Shown piece after piece: positions 24,255-33,214 of a stretch of 33,314 nt of DNA. Source of the DNA: UBA7672 sp036733305 (lineage in GTDB: Bacteria > Pseudomonadota > Alphaproteobacteria > Caulobacterales > Hyphomonadaceae). The DNA is taken from the NCBI GenBank assembly GCA_036733305.1, contig DAINAT010000027.1, positions 1-33,314 of the forward strand, in the 5' to 3' direction. The translations under genes and the position numbers were made by a program. Under the pieces are notes generated by a model. It did no database searches and was not told where the DNA came from. It worked only from the letters and a program-made list of their open reading frames with translations. The first letter of the stretch is position 1. Every line of letters starts with the position of its first letter.

Positions 24255-25415
24255 ATGGCGCTCGATCTGGAAACGCGGCAGCAGCTCATCGAGACTGTAC
24301 GCCGTTTTGTCAACGAGGTTTGCCGTCCGAACGAGCAGCTCGTTTCCGAGACCAACGCGATACCCGACAAGATCGTGCAGGAGATGAAAGACCTCGGCCT
24401 GTTCGGCCTGTCGATCTCCGAAGAATTCGGCGGCCTCGGCCTCACCATGGAAGAAGAGGCGCTGGTGATCCTCGAGATGGGCCGCACCTCCCCTGCCTTC
24501 CGTTCGACCTTCGGCACCAATGTCGGCATCGGCAGCCAGGGCATCGTGATGTTCGGCAATGACGATCAGAAAAATGAGTGGCTGCCCAAGCTAGCGACTG
24601 GCGAAGCGATTGCCAGCTTTGCACTGACCGAGCCGGATTCGGGCTCTGACGCGGGCTCGGTGAAAACGAAAGCCGTGAAGGATGGCAATCACTACATTCT
24701 CAATGGCTCCAAACGCTTCATCACCAATGCGGACAAGGCGCACATCTTCACCGTGATGGCGCGCACCGATGCGAACACGCCGGGGCCGAAGGGGCTTTCC
24801 GCCTTCATCGTCGAGCGTTCGACGCCAGGCGTCACCATCGGCAAGCCCGAGAAGAAGATGGGCCAGCAGGGCGCCAATGTGTGCGACGTGACGTTCGACA
24901 ATGCGCGTGTGCCGATCACCAACCGGCTGGGCGAGGAAGGCGAAGGCATGAAGGTGGCGATGTCGGTTCTCGATCGCGGCCGCCTGCATATCTCGTCGCT
25001 GAGCGTCGGCATTGCCGAGCGCCTGGTTGAGGAGATGACGCGTTATGCATCCGAGCGGAAACAGTTCGGCAAGCCGATCATCGAGCATCAGCTGGTGATG
25101 GGCATGATCGCTGATTCATACGCAGAGGCCGCGGCTGGCCGTGCGATGGTTCTGGATGGCGTGAAGAAGTACGACGCGAAGGAGAAGGTCACGCTTCTGG
25201 CTGCTGCGACCAAGATGTGGTGCACCGAGATGGTGGGCCGCGTGGCGGATCGCGCCGTGCAGGTGTTCGGCGGTTCGGGCTATATCGCGGACTATGCGGT
25301 TGAGCGCTTCTATCGCGACGTGCGCATCCTGCGCCTGTACGAGGGCACGACGCAGATCCAGCAGATGGTCATCGGCCGCGAGCTGCAGCGCATGGCGAAA
25401 GCGGGCGAGATCTAG
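24255..25415 (+). CDS. Acyl-CoA dehydrogenase
   Basis: A 386-residue FAD flavoenzyme that oxidises acyl-CoA to the trans-2-enoyl-CoA and passes electrons to ETF, in fatty-acid or branched-chain amino-acid breakdown. Signatures: ALTEPDSGSDAGSVKT (FAD and substrate loop), FITNADKA, RKQFGKPI, and YEGTTQIQ near the end with catalytic-base candidate E363. Length is standard. GGGAG lies before the ATG. The exact chain-length class cannot be read from the sequence; no ETF or thiolase gene is adjacent. Confidence 0.95.
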   Translation: MALDLETRQQLIETVRRFVNEVCRPNEQLVSETNAIPDKIVQEMKDLGLFGLSISEEFGGLGLTMEEEALVILEMGRTSPAFRSTFGTNVGIGSQGIVMFGNDDQKNEWLPKLATGEAIASFALTEPDSGSDAGSVKTKAVKDGNHYILNGSKRFITNADKAHIFTVMARTDANTPGPKGLSAFIVERSTPGVTIGKPEKKMGQQGANVCDVTFDNARVPITNRLGEEGEGMKVAMSVLDRGRLHISSLSVGIAERLVEEMTRYASERKQFGKPIIEHQLVMGMIADSYAEAAAGRAMVLDGVKKYDAKEKVTLLAAATKMWCTEMVGRVADRAVQVFGGSGYIADYAVERFYRDVRILRLYEGTTQIQQMVIGRELQRMAKAGEI

Positions 25416-25428
25416 CGCAGCCGCCCGT

Positions 25429-25500
25429 AGGGTGCATCTTCAGATGCACCCTGCCGCCATCGAGCGCCGGCGGTGCATTTACGCTGCGCTTCAATGCACC
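25429..25500. repeat. GGTGCAT palindromes between convergent genes
   Basis: AGGGTGCATCT (25429-25439) pairs perfectly with AGATGCACCCT (25442-25452). A second pair, GGTGCATT (25472-25479) with AATGCACC (25493-25500), follows. The unit GGTGCATT/AATGCACCCTAC also occurs at 16858. They lie between the ends of the acyl-CoA dehydrogenase and the leftward lipoprotein genes, so they may serve as a two-way terminator. Confidence 0.7.
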
Positions 25501-25514
25501 CTACGATTTCGGGC

Positions 25515-25979
25515 CTATCGATCCGTCTGCACGGTATGGAACAGCTGCGCGCGCAGATCGGGCAGATCCTTCAGATCGATCTCCGTCTCCTGCCCGTTCA
25601 ACCGCACGATGCGTGACGGTGCATCCGGCTTGGTGAGGCTGATTGCCTTGTCGAACTGGGCCAGCGCATCATGGCGCAACTTCACGCGCTCCGCCCTGTC
25701 CTGCGAGCTATCCGACAGCGACACGCGCGAGAGGGCCGCGAGCTTCAGCACATAGGGATCGTTCGGAGCGGCGGCGATCTGGGCGTCGAGCTGGGCGGAA
25801 GATTCCGCGATATCGACGCCATCGCCATGCTGGGTGATCGAGGCCATGAGGCTCGCGGTTTCCTGCAGCGTTGCATCGCTGGCGGCGACCGCAACGCCGG
25901 GGCCATCGCCAGCAGTCGTCGCGCAGGCGGCGGACAGGGCGAGCACGCTTGCTGCGAGAACGAAATGGCTAAGCTTCAT
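25515..25979 (-). CDS. Small lipoprotein of unknown function
   Basis: A 154-residue lipoprotein with lipobox SAAC (16-19) followed by Ala, so probably in the outer membrane. The mature part is largely helical (LQETASLMASI, AQLDAQIAAAPNDPYVLKLAALSRVSL, LRHDALAQFDKAISL) and has the feel of one or two TPR-like hairpins. The end, VRLNGQETEIDLKDLPDLRAQLF, looks like a short beta segment. GGGAG lies eight bases before the ATG. It follows the CxxCH lipoprotein gene by 39 bases on the same strand, suggesting joint transcription. Confidence 0.75.
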   Translation of the reverse strand: MKLSHFVLAASVLALSAACATTAGDGPGVAVAASDATLQETASLMASITQHGDGVDIAESSAQLDAQIAAAPNDPYVLKLAALSRVSLSDSSQDRAERVKLRHDALAQFDKAISLTKPDAPSRIVRLNGQETEIDLKDLPDLRAQLFHTVQTDR

Positions 25980-26018
25980 GACTGGCTCCCGATCAAGTTC
26001 CGCTTATGTCAGCATCAG

Positions 26019-26657
26019 CTAATTCGCCTGCTTCGCCGCGGCAGCTCGGAACGCCATCAGCTGCTGCATCGCAGCCTGCTGGTCCGGCGGCAGGTCAATC
26101 TTCGGGCAGCGTGGATCTGTGTTCTGGATGGCCTTTGCCAGCACCGGCGTTACAGGGATGGGCGCGCAGCCGTGCGTCTGTTCGCAGATCATGTCCCACT
26201 TCTTCTCGGCCTGCGCATGGCAGGAGAGACAGTTGCCGCCGAACTGGTTCGCCACCTCAGTCGAACCGCGAACATTGATCTTGGTGCCGGCAGCCGACGG
26301 GATCAGTTCGAAGAACTCCCAGTCATTCGTCGCAGCGTTGTAGCCGGGATAGTGCTTGACCATCGCCTCGCCGGGCACCAGCTGCACGACCGAGCCGGGC
26401 GGATACTGGCCGCCATCGGCGCTGTTCGCGGCGGCGAGCGTTGCGTCGATGTCGCCGATCAGGTTAGCGACGAAATAGCCGCGCACGGCCTTCATGTCGC
26501 GAATGCAGCCGAAGCTTGCCTCGGTAATTTCCAATGGCTTCTTCACGGGAGCAGCAGTCGGCGCAGCCGCCAGAGTTGCTGGCTGCTCTGCCGCTGGCGG
26601 ATTGGCGCACGCAGCAGCTGTCAGCATCGCCAGCACCATGAAAGTCTTCTTGAACAT
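26019..26657 (-). CDS. Lipoprotein with CxxCH haem motif, cytochrome P460-like
   Basis: A 212-residue lipoprotein with Cys17 in AAAC at the end of its signal. One c-type haem motif C143-L-S-C146-H147 lies in FGGNCLSCHAQAEKKWDMICEQTHGC, together with further Cys residues (C51, C158, C164). DWEFFELIP before it and the motif position recall cytochrome P460-like proteins, but the P460 cross-link Lys is not something I can assign. It is probably a periplasmic redox or haem protein anchored to the outer membrane. GGGGAG precedes the ATG. It is the first gene of a leftward pair with the next lipoprotein. Confidence 0.78.
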   Translation of the reverse strand: MFKKTFMVLAMLTAAACANPPAAEQPATLAAAPTAAPVKKPLEITEASFGCIRDMKAVRGYFVANLIGDIDATLAAANSADGGQYPPGSVVQLVPGEAMVKHYPGYNAATNDWEFFELIPSAAGTKINVRGSTEVANQFGGNCLSCHAQAEKKWDMICEQTHGCAPIPVTPVLAKAIQNTDPRCPKIDLPPDQQAAMQQLMAFRAAAAKQAN

Positions 26658-26882
26658 GCATCGTCTCCCCGTCGATATGACGCAAGATTACGATCTGAAG
26701 GGACTTCCGGCAAACGGTCCTTTTGGCGCCCGCTGGGGCGACATGTCTCTGGCATGCATGCAGTAGGTCGCGGCTTTGCGGCGCAAACGGGGCGAATTGG
26801 AAAGGCTTGTGCACTGCCAACTGCGCAAGGGTGACATTCCCGCCCTTGCTCGCTTAGATCACTGCCGAGCACAGGGGTCTTC

Positions 26883-28553
26883 ATGAACAGTGACGGCGAT
26901 ATTGCGCGGGCAGCGACGCTGATGCCGATTGCGGCGATCGGCGAGAAGCTGGGCATTCCGGGCGAGGCGCTGATTCCCTACGGCCATACGAAAGCGAAGA
27001 TTTCAGGCAGCTATCTGAAGTCGCTGAAAGACCGTCCCGATGGCGATCTGGTGCTGGTGACGGCGATGAACCCGACGCCTGCGGGCGAGGGAAAGACTAC
27101 GACGACTGTGGGGCTCGGCGACGCGCTGACCCGGTTGGGCAAGAAGACGGTGATCGCGCTGCGCGAGCCGTCGCTGGGCCCGTGCTTTGGCCAGAAGGGC
27201 GGCGCGACGGGCGGCGGCTATTCGCAGGTCGTTCCGATGGACGACATCAACCTGCACTTCACCGGCGACTTCCACGCCATCACCGCCGCGCACAATCTGC
27301 TGGCGGCGATGGTCGACAATCACATCCATTGGGGCAACGCGCTGGGCATCGACCAGCGCCGCATCCGCTGGCGCCGTGCGCTGGACGTGAATGATCGCAG
27401 CCTGCGCGGAATCGTGACAGGACTCGGCGGCGTCGCGAATGGCACGCCGACTGAGGGCGGCTTCGATATCACGGTCGCGTCCGAAGTGATGGCGATCCTC
27501 TGCCTTGCCGAAGATCTCGCCGATCTGAAGACGCGGCTGGCAAAGATCATCGTGGCGGAAACGCGCGACCGGAAGCCGGTGACGGCGGGCGACATCAAGG
27601 CTGATGGCGCGATGGCGGTTCTGCTGAAGGATGCGATTCAACCGAACCTTGTGCAGACGATCGAGAACACGCCCGCCATCGTTCACCTCGGGCCGTTCGC
27701 CAACATTGCGCATGGCTGCAATTCGGTGATCGCGACGCGCGCAGCGCTGAAGCTCGGCGAGATCGTCGTCACAGAGGCGGGCTTTGGCGCGGATCTCGGC
27801 GCGCAGAAATTCTTCGACATCAAATGCAGACTGTCAGGGCTGAAGCCCAAGGCTGCGGTTCTGGTCGCCACCATCCGCTCGCTCAAGATGAATGGCGGCG
27901 TGGCGAAGGCCGATCTCAACGCCGAGAATGTTGATGCGCTGACGCGCGGCGCGGTGAACATCCAGCGCCATATCGAGAACCTGCGCGGCTACGACATTCC
28001 CGTGCTGGTCGCCTTGAACCACTTCACCAGCGACACGCCAGCGGAAGTCGAAACCGTGAAGGGCATCGTGAAAGCGATGGGCGCCGAGGCGTTTGTGTGC
28101 CGCCACTGGGCGGAGGGCGGACGTGGCGCCGAAGACCTTGCCCGGGCCGTGATTGCAACGCTTGAGAAGAAGCAATCGAACTTCCACGTGCTTTACGACG
28201 ACGCGCTCCCCCTGCTCGCCAAGATCGAGGCGACGGCCAAGCGCATCTATCGCGCGGATCGTGTCGAGGCTTCGCAGAAGATCATCGCGCAGCTGCAGCG
28301 CTGGGAAGAAGCGGGCTTTGGCCGCCTGCCCGTGTGCATCGCCAAGACGCAGTATTCGTTCTCCACCGACCCCGCGAAGCTGGGCGCGCCGGAAGGCCAT
28401 GTGCTCGACGTGCGCGAGGTGCGGCTTGCGGCCGGCGCCGGCTTTGTCGTCGCGATCTGCGGCGACCTGATGACCATGCCCGGCCTGCCCCGCGTGCCTG
28501 CCGCCGAGCATATGTCGGTCGATGTCGACGGCGCCATTCACGGCCTGTCCTGA
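26883..28553 (+). CDS. fhs: Formate-tetrahydrofolate ligase
   Basis: A 556-residue cytosolic enzyme that makes 10-formyl-THF from formate, THF and ATP, feeding purine synthesis and one-carbon metabolism. Signatures: ATP-binding loop NPTPAGEGKTTT (63-74, with K71), REPSLGPCFGQKGGATGGGYSQV, DINLHFTGDFHAI and EAGFGADLGAQKFFDIKC. Full length. AGGGG lies before the ATG. The 226-base region upstream, shared with the divergent lipoprotein gene, shows no clear promoter or riboswitch. A VOC gene follows 14 bases after the stop. Confidence 0.97.
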   Translation: MNSDGDIARAATLMPIAAIGEKLGIPGEALIPYGHTKAKISGSYLKSLKDRPDGDLVLVTAMNPTPAGEGKTTTTVGLGDALTRLGKKTVIALREPSLGPCFGQKGGATGGGYSQVVPMDDINLHFTGDFHAITAAHNLLAAMVDNHIHWGNALGIDQRRIRWRRALDVNDRSLRGIVTGLGGVANGTPTEGGFDITVASEVMAILCLAEDLADLKTRLAKIIVAETRDRKPVTAGDIKADGAMAVLLKDAIQPNLVQTIENTPAIVHLGPFANIAHGCNSVIATRAALKLGEIVVTEAGFGADLGAQKFFDIKCRLSGLKPKAAVLVATIRSLKMNGGVAKADLNAENVDALTRGAVNIQRHIENLRGYDIPVLVALNHFTSDTPAEVETVKGIVKAMGAEAFVCRHWAEGGRGAEDLARAVIATLEKKQSNFHVLYDDALPLLAKIEATAKRIYRADRVEASQKIIAQLQRWEEAGFGRLPVCIAKTQYSFSTDPAKLGAPEGHVLDVREVRLAAGAGFVVAICGDLMTMPGLPRVPAAEHMSVDVDGAIHGLS

Positions 28554-28567
28554 GAAGTGGTGGCATA

Positions 28568-28951
28568 ATGCAGATCGCCAAGCTTGCGCTGGTTGTTCGC
28601 GACTATGACGAAGCGATTGAATGGTTCACGCGCTGCCTCAACTTCGAGTTGGCGGAAGATGTCGACATGGGCATGGGCAAGCGCTGGGTCGTGGTCGAGC
28701 CGCCAGGCACACGCGGCGCCGCGTTGCTGCTGGCGAAGGCGGCAAACCCGCAACAGGAAGCAGCCATTGGCAATCAGGCCGGAGGTCGCGTCTTCCTGTT
28801 CCTCGAAACAACGAACTTCGATCGCGATCATGCGCACATGGTCAGCGAAGGCGTGCGCTTCCGCGAAGCGCCGCGCACTGAAGCCTACGGAAAAGTCGCG
28901 GTGTTCGACGATCTCTACGGGAATGGCTGGGATTTGATCGGCGCTATCTGA
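28568..28951 (+). CDS. VOC-superfamily (glyoxalase/bleomycin-resistance-like) protein
   Basis: A 127-residue protein of the vicinal-oxygen-chelate fold: KLALVVRDYDEAIEWFTRCLNFEL at the start, RWVVVEPPG, VFLFLETTNFDRDHAHM, and a closing VAVFDDLYGNGWDLIG. Members may bind a metal for glyoxalase or dioxygenase chemistry, or bind a ligand without catalysis. The ATG lies 14 bases after the fhs stop with only a weak ribosome site, so it is likely co-transcribed with fhs. A functional link to formate metabolism is not evident. Confidence 0.88.
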   Translation: MQIAKLALVVRDYDEAIEWFTRCLNFELAEDVDMGMGKRWVVVEPPGTRGAALLLAKAANPQQEAAIGNQAGGRVFLFLETTNFDRDHAHMVSEGVRFREAPRTEAYGKVAVFDDLYGNGWDLIGAI

Positions 28952-29098
28952 TTGGTGCGATCTGCTCAGGCCCGCATGACGCGCTGCAGCACGTCGTCCA
29001 TCAGCACTTGTATTTATTGCCTCTGACCTAGCGGCGCCGCTTGCGGTTGACGCCATCAACTGCGATTCCTTCGCAAAATAGAAATCAGGGAGAGACGG

Positions 29099-30592
29099 AT
29101 GCGGCTGACACGGCGGGGCCTTCTGGCGACAGTTTACGGTACGGGCCTCGCGGCCTGCGCCCCGGCGGCGGTTAAGCCCGCAGCGGTTGCTGAAGCGAGC
29201 CATGATCTGCCGGATGCGACGCAGCTCGCATCTATGATCCGCAGCAAGGACATCAGCGCGAGCGAAGCCGTCGAGGAAGCGATCAAGCGCGCCGAGGCTG
29301 TGCAGCCGCAGATCAACTTCATGGTCACCGACACCTTCGCGATGGCGCGCGAGAAAGCAAAGACACCGCAAACGGGTCCGTTCGCTGGCGTGCCGTTCCT
29401 TGTGAAGGATCTCGACAATGTCGCGGGCGTGGTCACGCGCTATGGCTCGGCCTCGACTGCCAATGCCCCACCCGCCGAGAAGGACGATGTATTCGTCGCC
29501 GCGATGTTTGCAGCAGGCCTGATCAGCATCGGCAAGTCTGCAGCGCCCGAGAACGGTTATCTGCCGACGACCGAGCCGCTCGCCTTCCCGCCGTCGAAGA
29601 ACCCGTGGGATACAACGCGCTCGACCGCCGGCTCATCGGGCGGCGCGGCTGCGGCCACGGCTGCGGGCGTAGTGCCGATGGCCCACGCGAACGATGGCGG
29701 CGGCTCGATCCGCTTCCCGGCTGCGAACAACGGCCTCGTTGGCCTCAAGCCCTCACGCGGACGGATGATCGATGAAGAGCCGGGCGCACGCCCGCTGGAT
29801 CTGGCGGTGCAAGGCGTCGTCTCGCGCACCGTGCGCGACACGGCGGGCTTCTTTGCTGCCTGCGAAGTCAGCGGCGCGGGAGCCGTCTACCCGGCTGTGG
29901 GCCTGGTCACGGGGCCGAGCAAGACGCGCCTGAAAGTCGGCGTGCTGACCACCGGCTTCTCCGGCGTCGAGCCGGAAGCGGAAGTCGGCGGCATCCTGCA
30001 GGCCACTGCGAAACTGCTGGAGGCTCAGGGCCACACCATCACAGGCACGACCAAATGGCCCACCGCGCCGACCTTCGGCGATGACTTCCTCGCCTACTGG
30101 TCGCTGGGCGCCGCGCAGGATGTGGCAGGCGTCGAGAAGATGCTCGGCAAGAAAGCCGACGAGACGATGGTGGAACCGTTCACGCTGCGCATGGCGGCCA
30201 ATGCGGCGTCGCTGAAACCTGCCGACATTGAAGCGTTGCAGACGCGCCTGCTGGCGGCGACGGCCGCATACGACGAATGGATCAAGGGCTTCGACGTGGT
30301 GATCTCGCCGGTCTTCACCTCGCCGCCCTCGCCGCTCGGCTTCTTCCGTGGCGACGTGCCGTTCGACACGCTGCGCGAGCGGCTGCTGCACGAAGTCGGC
30401 TACACGCTGATCCACAACATCTCCGGCGCGCCGGCGATCAGCCTGCCGCTCGGCTGGACCACGGGCGGCCTGCCCGTCGGCATCCAGTTCTCCGCCGCCA
30501 ATGGCGCAGAGAAGACGCTTCTCGAACTCGCCTATGAGATCGAAGCGGCGCAACCATGGATCGGCAAGCGCCCGAAAGTGTGGGCTGGCTGA
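29099..30592 (+). CDS. Amidase-signature hydrolase, Tat-type lipoprotein
   Basis: A 497-residue amidase-signature enzyme. The triad is K103 (LVKDLDN), cis-Ser S179 in AGSSGGAAA, and nucleophile S203 in GGGSIRFP. The N-terminus has a twin-arginine motif TRRGLL (4-9) and then a lipobox with Cys20 (LAAC), so it is predicted to be exported folded by Tat and lipidated. GGGAGAG precedes the ATG. Substrate unknown. Its sister enzyme at 8065 has an ordinary Sec-type lipoprotein signal without twin Arg. The 28952-29098 gap shows nothing notable. Confidence 0.9.
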   Translation: MRLTRRGLLATVYGTGLAACAPAAVKPAAVAEASHDLPDATQLASMIRSKDISASEAVEEAIKRAEAVQPQINFMVTDTFAMAREKAKTPQTGPFAGVPFLVKDLDNVAGVVTRYGSASTANAPPAEKDDVFVAAMFAAGLISIGKSAAPENGYLPTTEPLAFPPSKNPWDTTRSTAGSSGGAAAATAAGVVPMAHANDGGGSIRFPAANNGLVGLKPSRGRMIDEEPGARPLDLAVQGVVSRTVRDTAGFFAACEVSGAGAVYPAVGLVTGPSKTRLKVGVLTTGFSGVEPEAEVGGILQATAKLLEAQGHTITGTTKWPTAPTFGDDFLAYWSLGAAQDVAGVEKMLGKKADETMVEPFTLRMAANAASLKPADIEALQTRLLAATAAYDEWIKGFDVVISPVFTSPPSPLGFFRGDVPFDTLRERLLHEVGYTLIHNISGAPAISLPLGWTTGGLPVGIQFSAANGAEKTLLELAYEIEAAQPWIGKRPKVWAG

Positions 30593-30715
30593 GGCTCACC
30601 CGATGAAGCGCGCGCTGGTGGCGACCTGCGGATCAAACGCCAACTGATCATTCACATGCCGTTCAGTCGCCTCCCGCTAGCGCCAAGGATGGGCGTGCTG
30701 TGAGGGATGCGGGGC

Positions 30716-31636
30716 ATGAAGATTCTGAGGGCTGGGCTGATAGCGCTGGCGACGCTGGTCGTTGTCCTGCCCACGGCAGCTTATGTCTATGCCTATGTCC
30801 TTCCGAAGGGGCCGGAGCTGACCGTCCCGACAGCAACACCTGATGGCAAGGCCAGTTTTGTAATTCGCGCGCACGACGGCGGACAACATCGCACAATTCG
30901 GGTCTGGACCTACAAGCCGCCAGGGTGGAGCGAGGATGGAAACGTGCTGTTCGTCATGCATGGCATGTCACGAAACGCGGAAGAATATCTCGACACATGG
31001 ATCGAGGCCGCAAACCGCAAGACCACGCTTCTGATTGCGCCTGAGTTTGACAACCCGTTCTACCGATATGTGACCAACGACTATCAGGACGGCAATCTCT
31101 TCACCGCCCTTGGGCTGGCAAATCCACGATCAGAATGGGCCTATGCCACGATTGAAAGGATCGTCGATCATCTCAATGACGCGAACAGATGGTCGATTGC
31201 CGGCTACGACATGTTTGGCCATTCGGCGGGCGGACAGTTCGTGCAGAGAATGGTGATGCTCGCACCGGAATCACGTCTGCGCACAGGCATCGCCGCCAAT
31301 TCCGGCTCCTACACATTTCCCGATGCCGATATCAACTTTCCCTATGGCCTGAAGGGCGTAGATACTTCGGCCATCGACATGGGCGCAGCTTTTCGTCGTA
31401 AGCTCATCATCCTCCTCGGCGAGAAGGATGCAGACACCAAGCAGGGCGTCCTGGACCAGAGCCAGCCGGCCATGCAGCAAGGCCCTCACCGGCTGGCGCG
31501 CGGCCAAGCTTTTTTCGCGGCGGCGCATGCTGCGGCTGCAGCGCAAGGACTGCCGTTTGAATGGCGGATCGAGATCGTGCCCGGCGTAGGCCACGAGAAC
31601 AGAAAGATGGCCGCGGCAGCGGCCGACCTGCTGTGA
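30716..31636 (+). CDS. Membrane-anchored alpha/beta-hydrolase
   Basis: A 306-residue protein with an N-terminal hydrophobic segment (about 5-28, LIALATLVVVLPTAAYVYAYV) that acts as signal or anchor, then an alpha/beta-hydrolase domain in the periplasm. FVMHGMSRN is the oxyanion region, GHSAGGQF supplies the nucleophile S170, LLGEKDAD the likely Asp and GVGHEN the likely His. It resembles esterase/depolymerase-type hydrolases. An in-frame ATG at 30707 is a possible earlier start; I prefer 30716 with GAGGG upstream. It converges with the P450 gene, whose end is only 10 bases away. Confidence 0.85.
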   Translation: MKILRAGLIALATLVVVLPTAAYVYAYVLPKGPELTVPTATPDGKASFVIRAHDGGQHRTIRVWTYKPPGWSEDGNVLFVMHGMSRNAEEYLDTWIEAANRKTTLLIAPEFDNPFYRYVTNDYQDGNLFTALGLANPRSEWAYATIERIVDHLNDANRWSIAGYDMFGHSAGGQFVQRMVMLAPESRLRTGIAANSGSYTFPDADINFPYGLKGVDTSAIDMGAAFRRKLIILLGEKDADTKQGVLDQSQPAMQQGPHRLARGQAFFAAAHAAAAAQGLPFEWRIEIVPGVGHENRKMAAAAADLL

Positions 31637-31646
31637 CCGCCGCGTC

Positions 31647-32954
31647 CTAGGCCTTCTTCGGCACAACCCGCACCATCATCTTCCCGTAGCCTTTGACGAA
31701 GGAATTCGGCAGCAGCTCGGGCTCTTCCAGCACTTCGATCGTCTCGAAGCGCTTGAGGATTTCCTCCCACAGAACCTGCAACTGCAGCTCCGCCAGACGG
31801 TTGCCCACGCAGCGGTGAATGCCGAAGCCGAACGACAGGTGACGGCGCACCATCGGGCGCTCGATATTGAGGACTTCAGGCTTGTGGAACTGCGTTTCGT
31901 CGCGGTTGCCCGAGACATACCACATCAGCACCTTGTCGCCCTTGCGGATCGTCTTGCCGCCAAGCTCATAGTCCTGCAGCGCGGTGCGGCGCATGTGCGC
32001 CAGCGGCGTCTGCCAGCGGATGATCTCCGACACGGCCGACTGCAACAGCTCGGGTCTGGCCTTCAGCGTTTCCCACTGTTCCGGGAACTTCTTCATCATC
32101 GCATAGACGCCGCCCGTCATCGAATTGCGGGTCGTGTCATTGCCGCCGACGATGAGCAGGATCAGGTTGCCGAGATATTCCTGCGGGTTCATGTTCCGCG
32201 TGTGCTCGCCATGCGCCAGCATGGAGATGAGATCGCCTTTCGGCTCGACATTGACGCGCTCGTTCCACAGCCGCGTGAAATAGCCGAGGCATTCCAGCAG
32301 CTCTCCGCGCCACTGTTCCTCGGTCGTCACGATGTCCGGATTGTTGCGGCCCGTCGCCACGTCCGACCAGCGCGTCAGCTTGCGGCGATCCTCGAACGGG
32401 AAATCGAACAGCGTCGCCAGCATCATCGTGGTGAGCTCGATCGACACCTTGTCGACCCAGTCGAAGGGCTGGCTCACATCCAGCGAGTCGAAAATCTCGG
32501 ACGTGCGCGAGCGGATCAGCGTCTCGAAGCTCTTGAGATTCTCCGGCCCCACGATGGACTGCACGGTCTTGCGCTGCAGGTCATGCTTGGGCGGGTCCAT
32601 CGCGATGAACATCGGCAACTGGAAGTCCGCGTCCTGGTCGACGATCGTAATGCCGCCTTCCGAGGAAAAGACACCGTGCGAGGTGTCGACCGTCATAATG
32701 TCCTTGTAGCTCGTAACGCTCCAGTACGGGCCATACGGGCTGTCCGGGCACCAGTTGACCGGGTCTTCCTTCCGCATGCGCGCGAAATAGTCCCAGAACT
32801 CGCCACGACGCCAATATTCCGGGTCAGTGATGTCAAAGTTCGACAAGTCGATTTCGGACGCTGTCGGACGCCTCGCATCCCGCGTCAGCCCGTTCTTGCG
32901 GAAAGCCTCTGCTCCCGCGTTCGTTTCTACGGGCGCCGTTGCCGTGTCGGCCAT
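31647..32954 (-). CDS. Cytochrome P450, CYP153-type
   Basis: A 435-residue soluble haem monooxygenase. The I-helix motif GGNDTT (270-275) within LLIVGGNDTTRNSMTGG, E310 and R313 of the ExxR pair, and the haem loop FGFGIHRCVGNR with ligand C382 are all present. PPKHDLQRKTV and FDFPFEDRRKLTRWSDVATG are typical of the CYP153 group, which hydroxylates medium-chain alkanes and similar chains at the terminal carbon. AGGAG precedes the ATG. CYP153 genes often sit with ferredoxin and ferredoxin-reductase genes; none is within this window on either side. Confidence 0.93.
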   Translation of the reverse strand: MADTATAPVETNAGAEAFRKNGLTRDARRPTASEIDLSNFDITDPEYWRRGEFWDYFARMRKEDPVNWCPDSPYGPYWSVTSYKDIMTVDTSHGVFSSEGGITIVDQDADFQLPMFIAMDPPKHDLQRKTVQSIVGPENLKSFETLIRSRTSEIFDSLDVSQPFDWVDKVSIELTTMMLATLFDFPFEDRRKLTRWSDVATGRNNPDIVTTEEQWRGELLECLGYFTRLWNERVNVEPKGDLISMLAHGEHTRNMNPQEYLGNLILLIVGGNDTTRNSMTGGVYAMMKKFPEQWETLKARPELLQSAVSEIIRWQTPLAHMRRTALQDYELGGKTIRKGDKVLMWYVSGNRDETQFHKPEVLNIERPMVRRHLSFGFGIHRCVGNRLAELQLQVLWEEILKRFETIEVLEEPELLPNSFVKGYGKMMVRVVPKKA

Positions 32955-33142
32955 CGTGCGTCTCCTGAACCCTCAACGGGCCTGCTTCTGTGGCCTGCCC
33001 TGACACAGTCTAGCAGACGTGAGCGTCAAGGTCAGTCCTGTCCTAAGGGCAATCACAGCTGGAAGTTTGCAATCGGGGCTCTCCCCCGATTTTTGCCCGC
33101 GACAGTTGGGAATCCGGCCCCGACTTTCGGAGGTCCACGGAT

Positions 33143-33214
33143 ATGCTAGACCTCCTCGCCTTCCGCACCGGCGCCTGCCGCGCCACCATTGGGGACCGCC
33201 GCCTTGGGATCTGA
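33143..33214 (+). CDS. Possible 23-residue upstream peptide
   Basis: ATG 33143 has GGAGG nine bases upstream and reads 23 codons to TGA 33212. The peptide begins MLDLLAFRTGACRAT. Its end overlaps the proposed TTG start of the GT2 gene (33204) in another frame, an arrangement that would allow translational coupling. It may instead be chance. No family is recognisable at this length. Confidence 0.3.
   Translation: MLDLLAFRTGACRATIGDRRLGI

Noticed and set aside
23890..24387. 165-codon plus-strand frame before and into the acyl-CoA dehydrogenase gene
   Set aside because: It overlaps the real gene in another frame, has no ribosome site and shows no domain.
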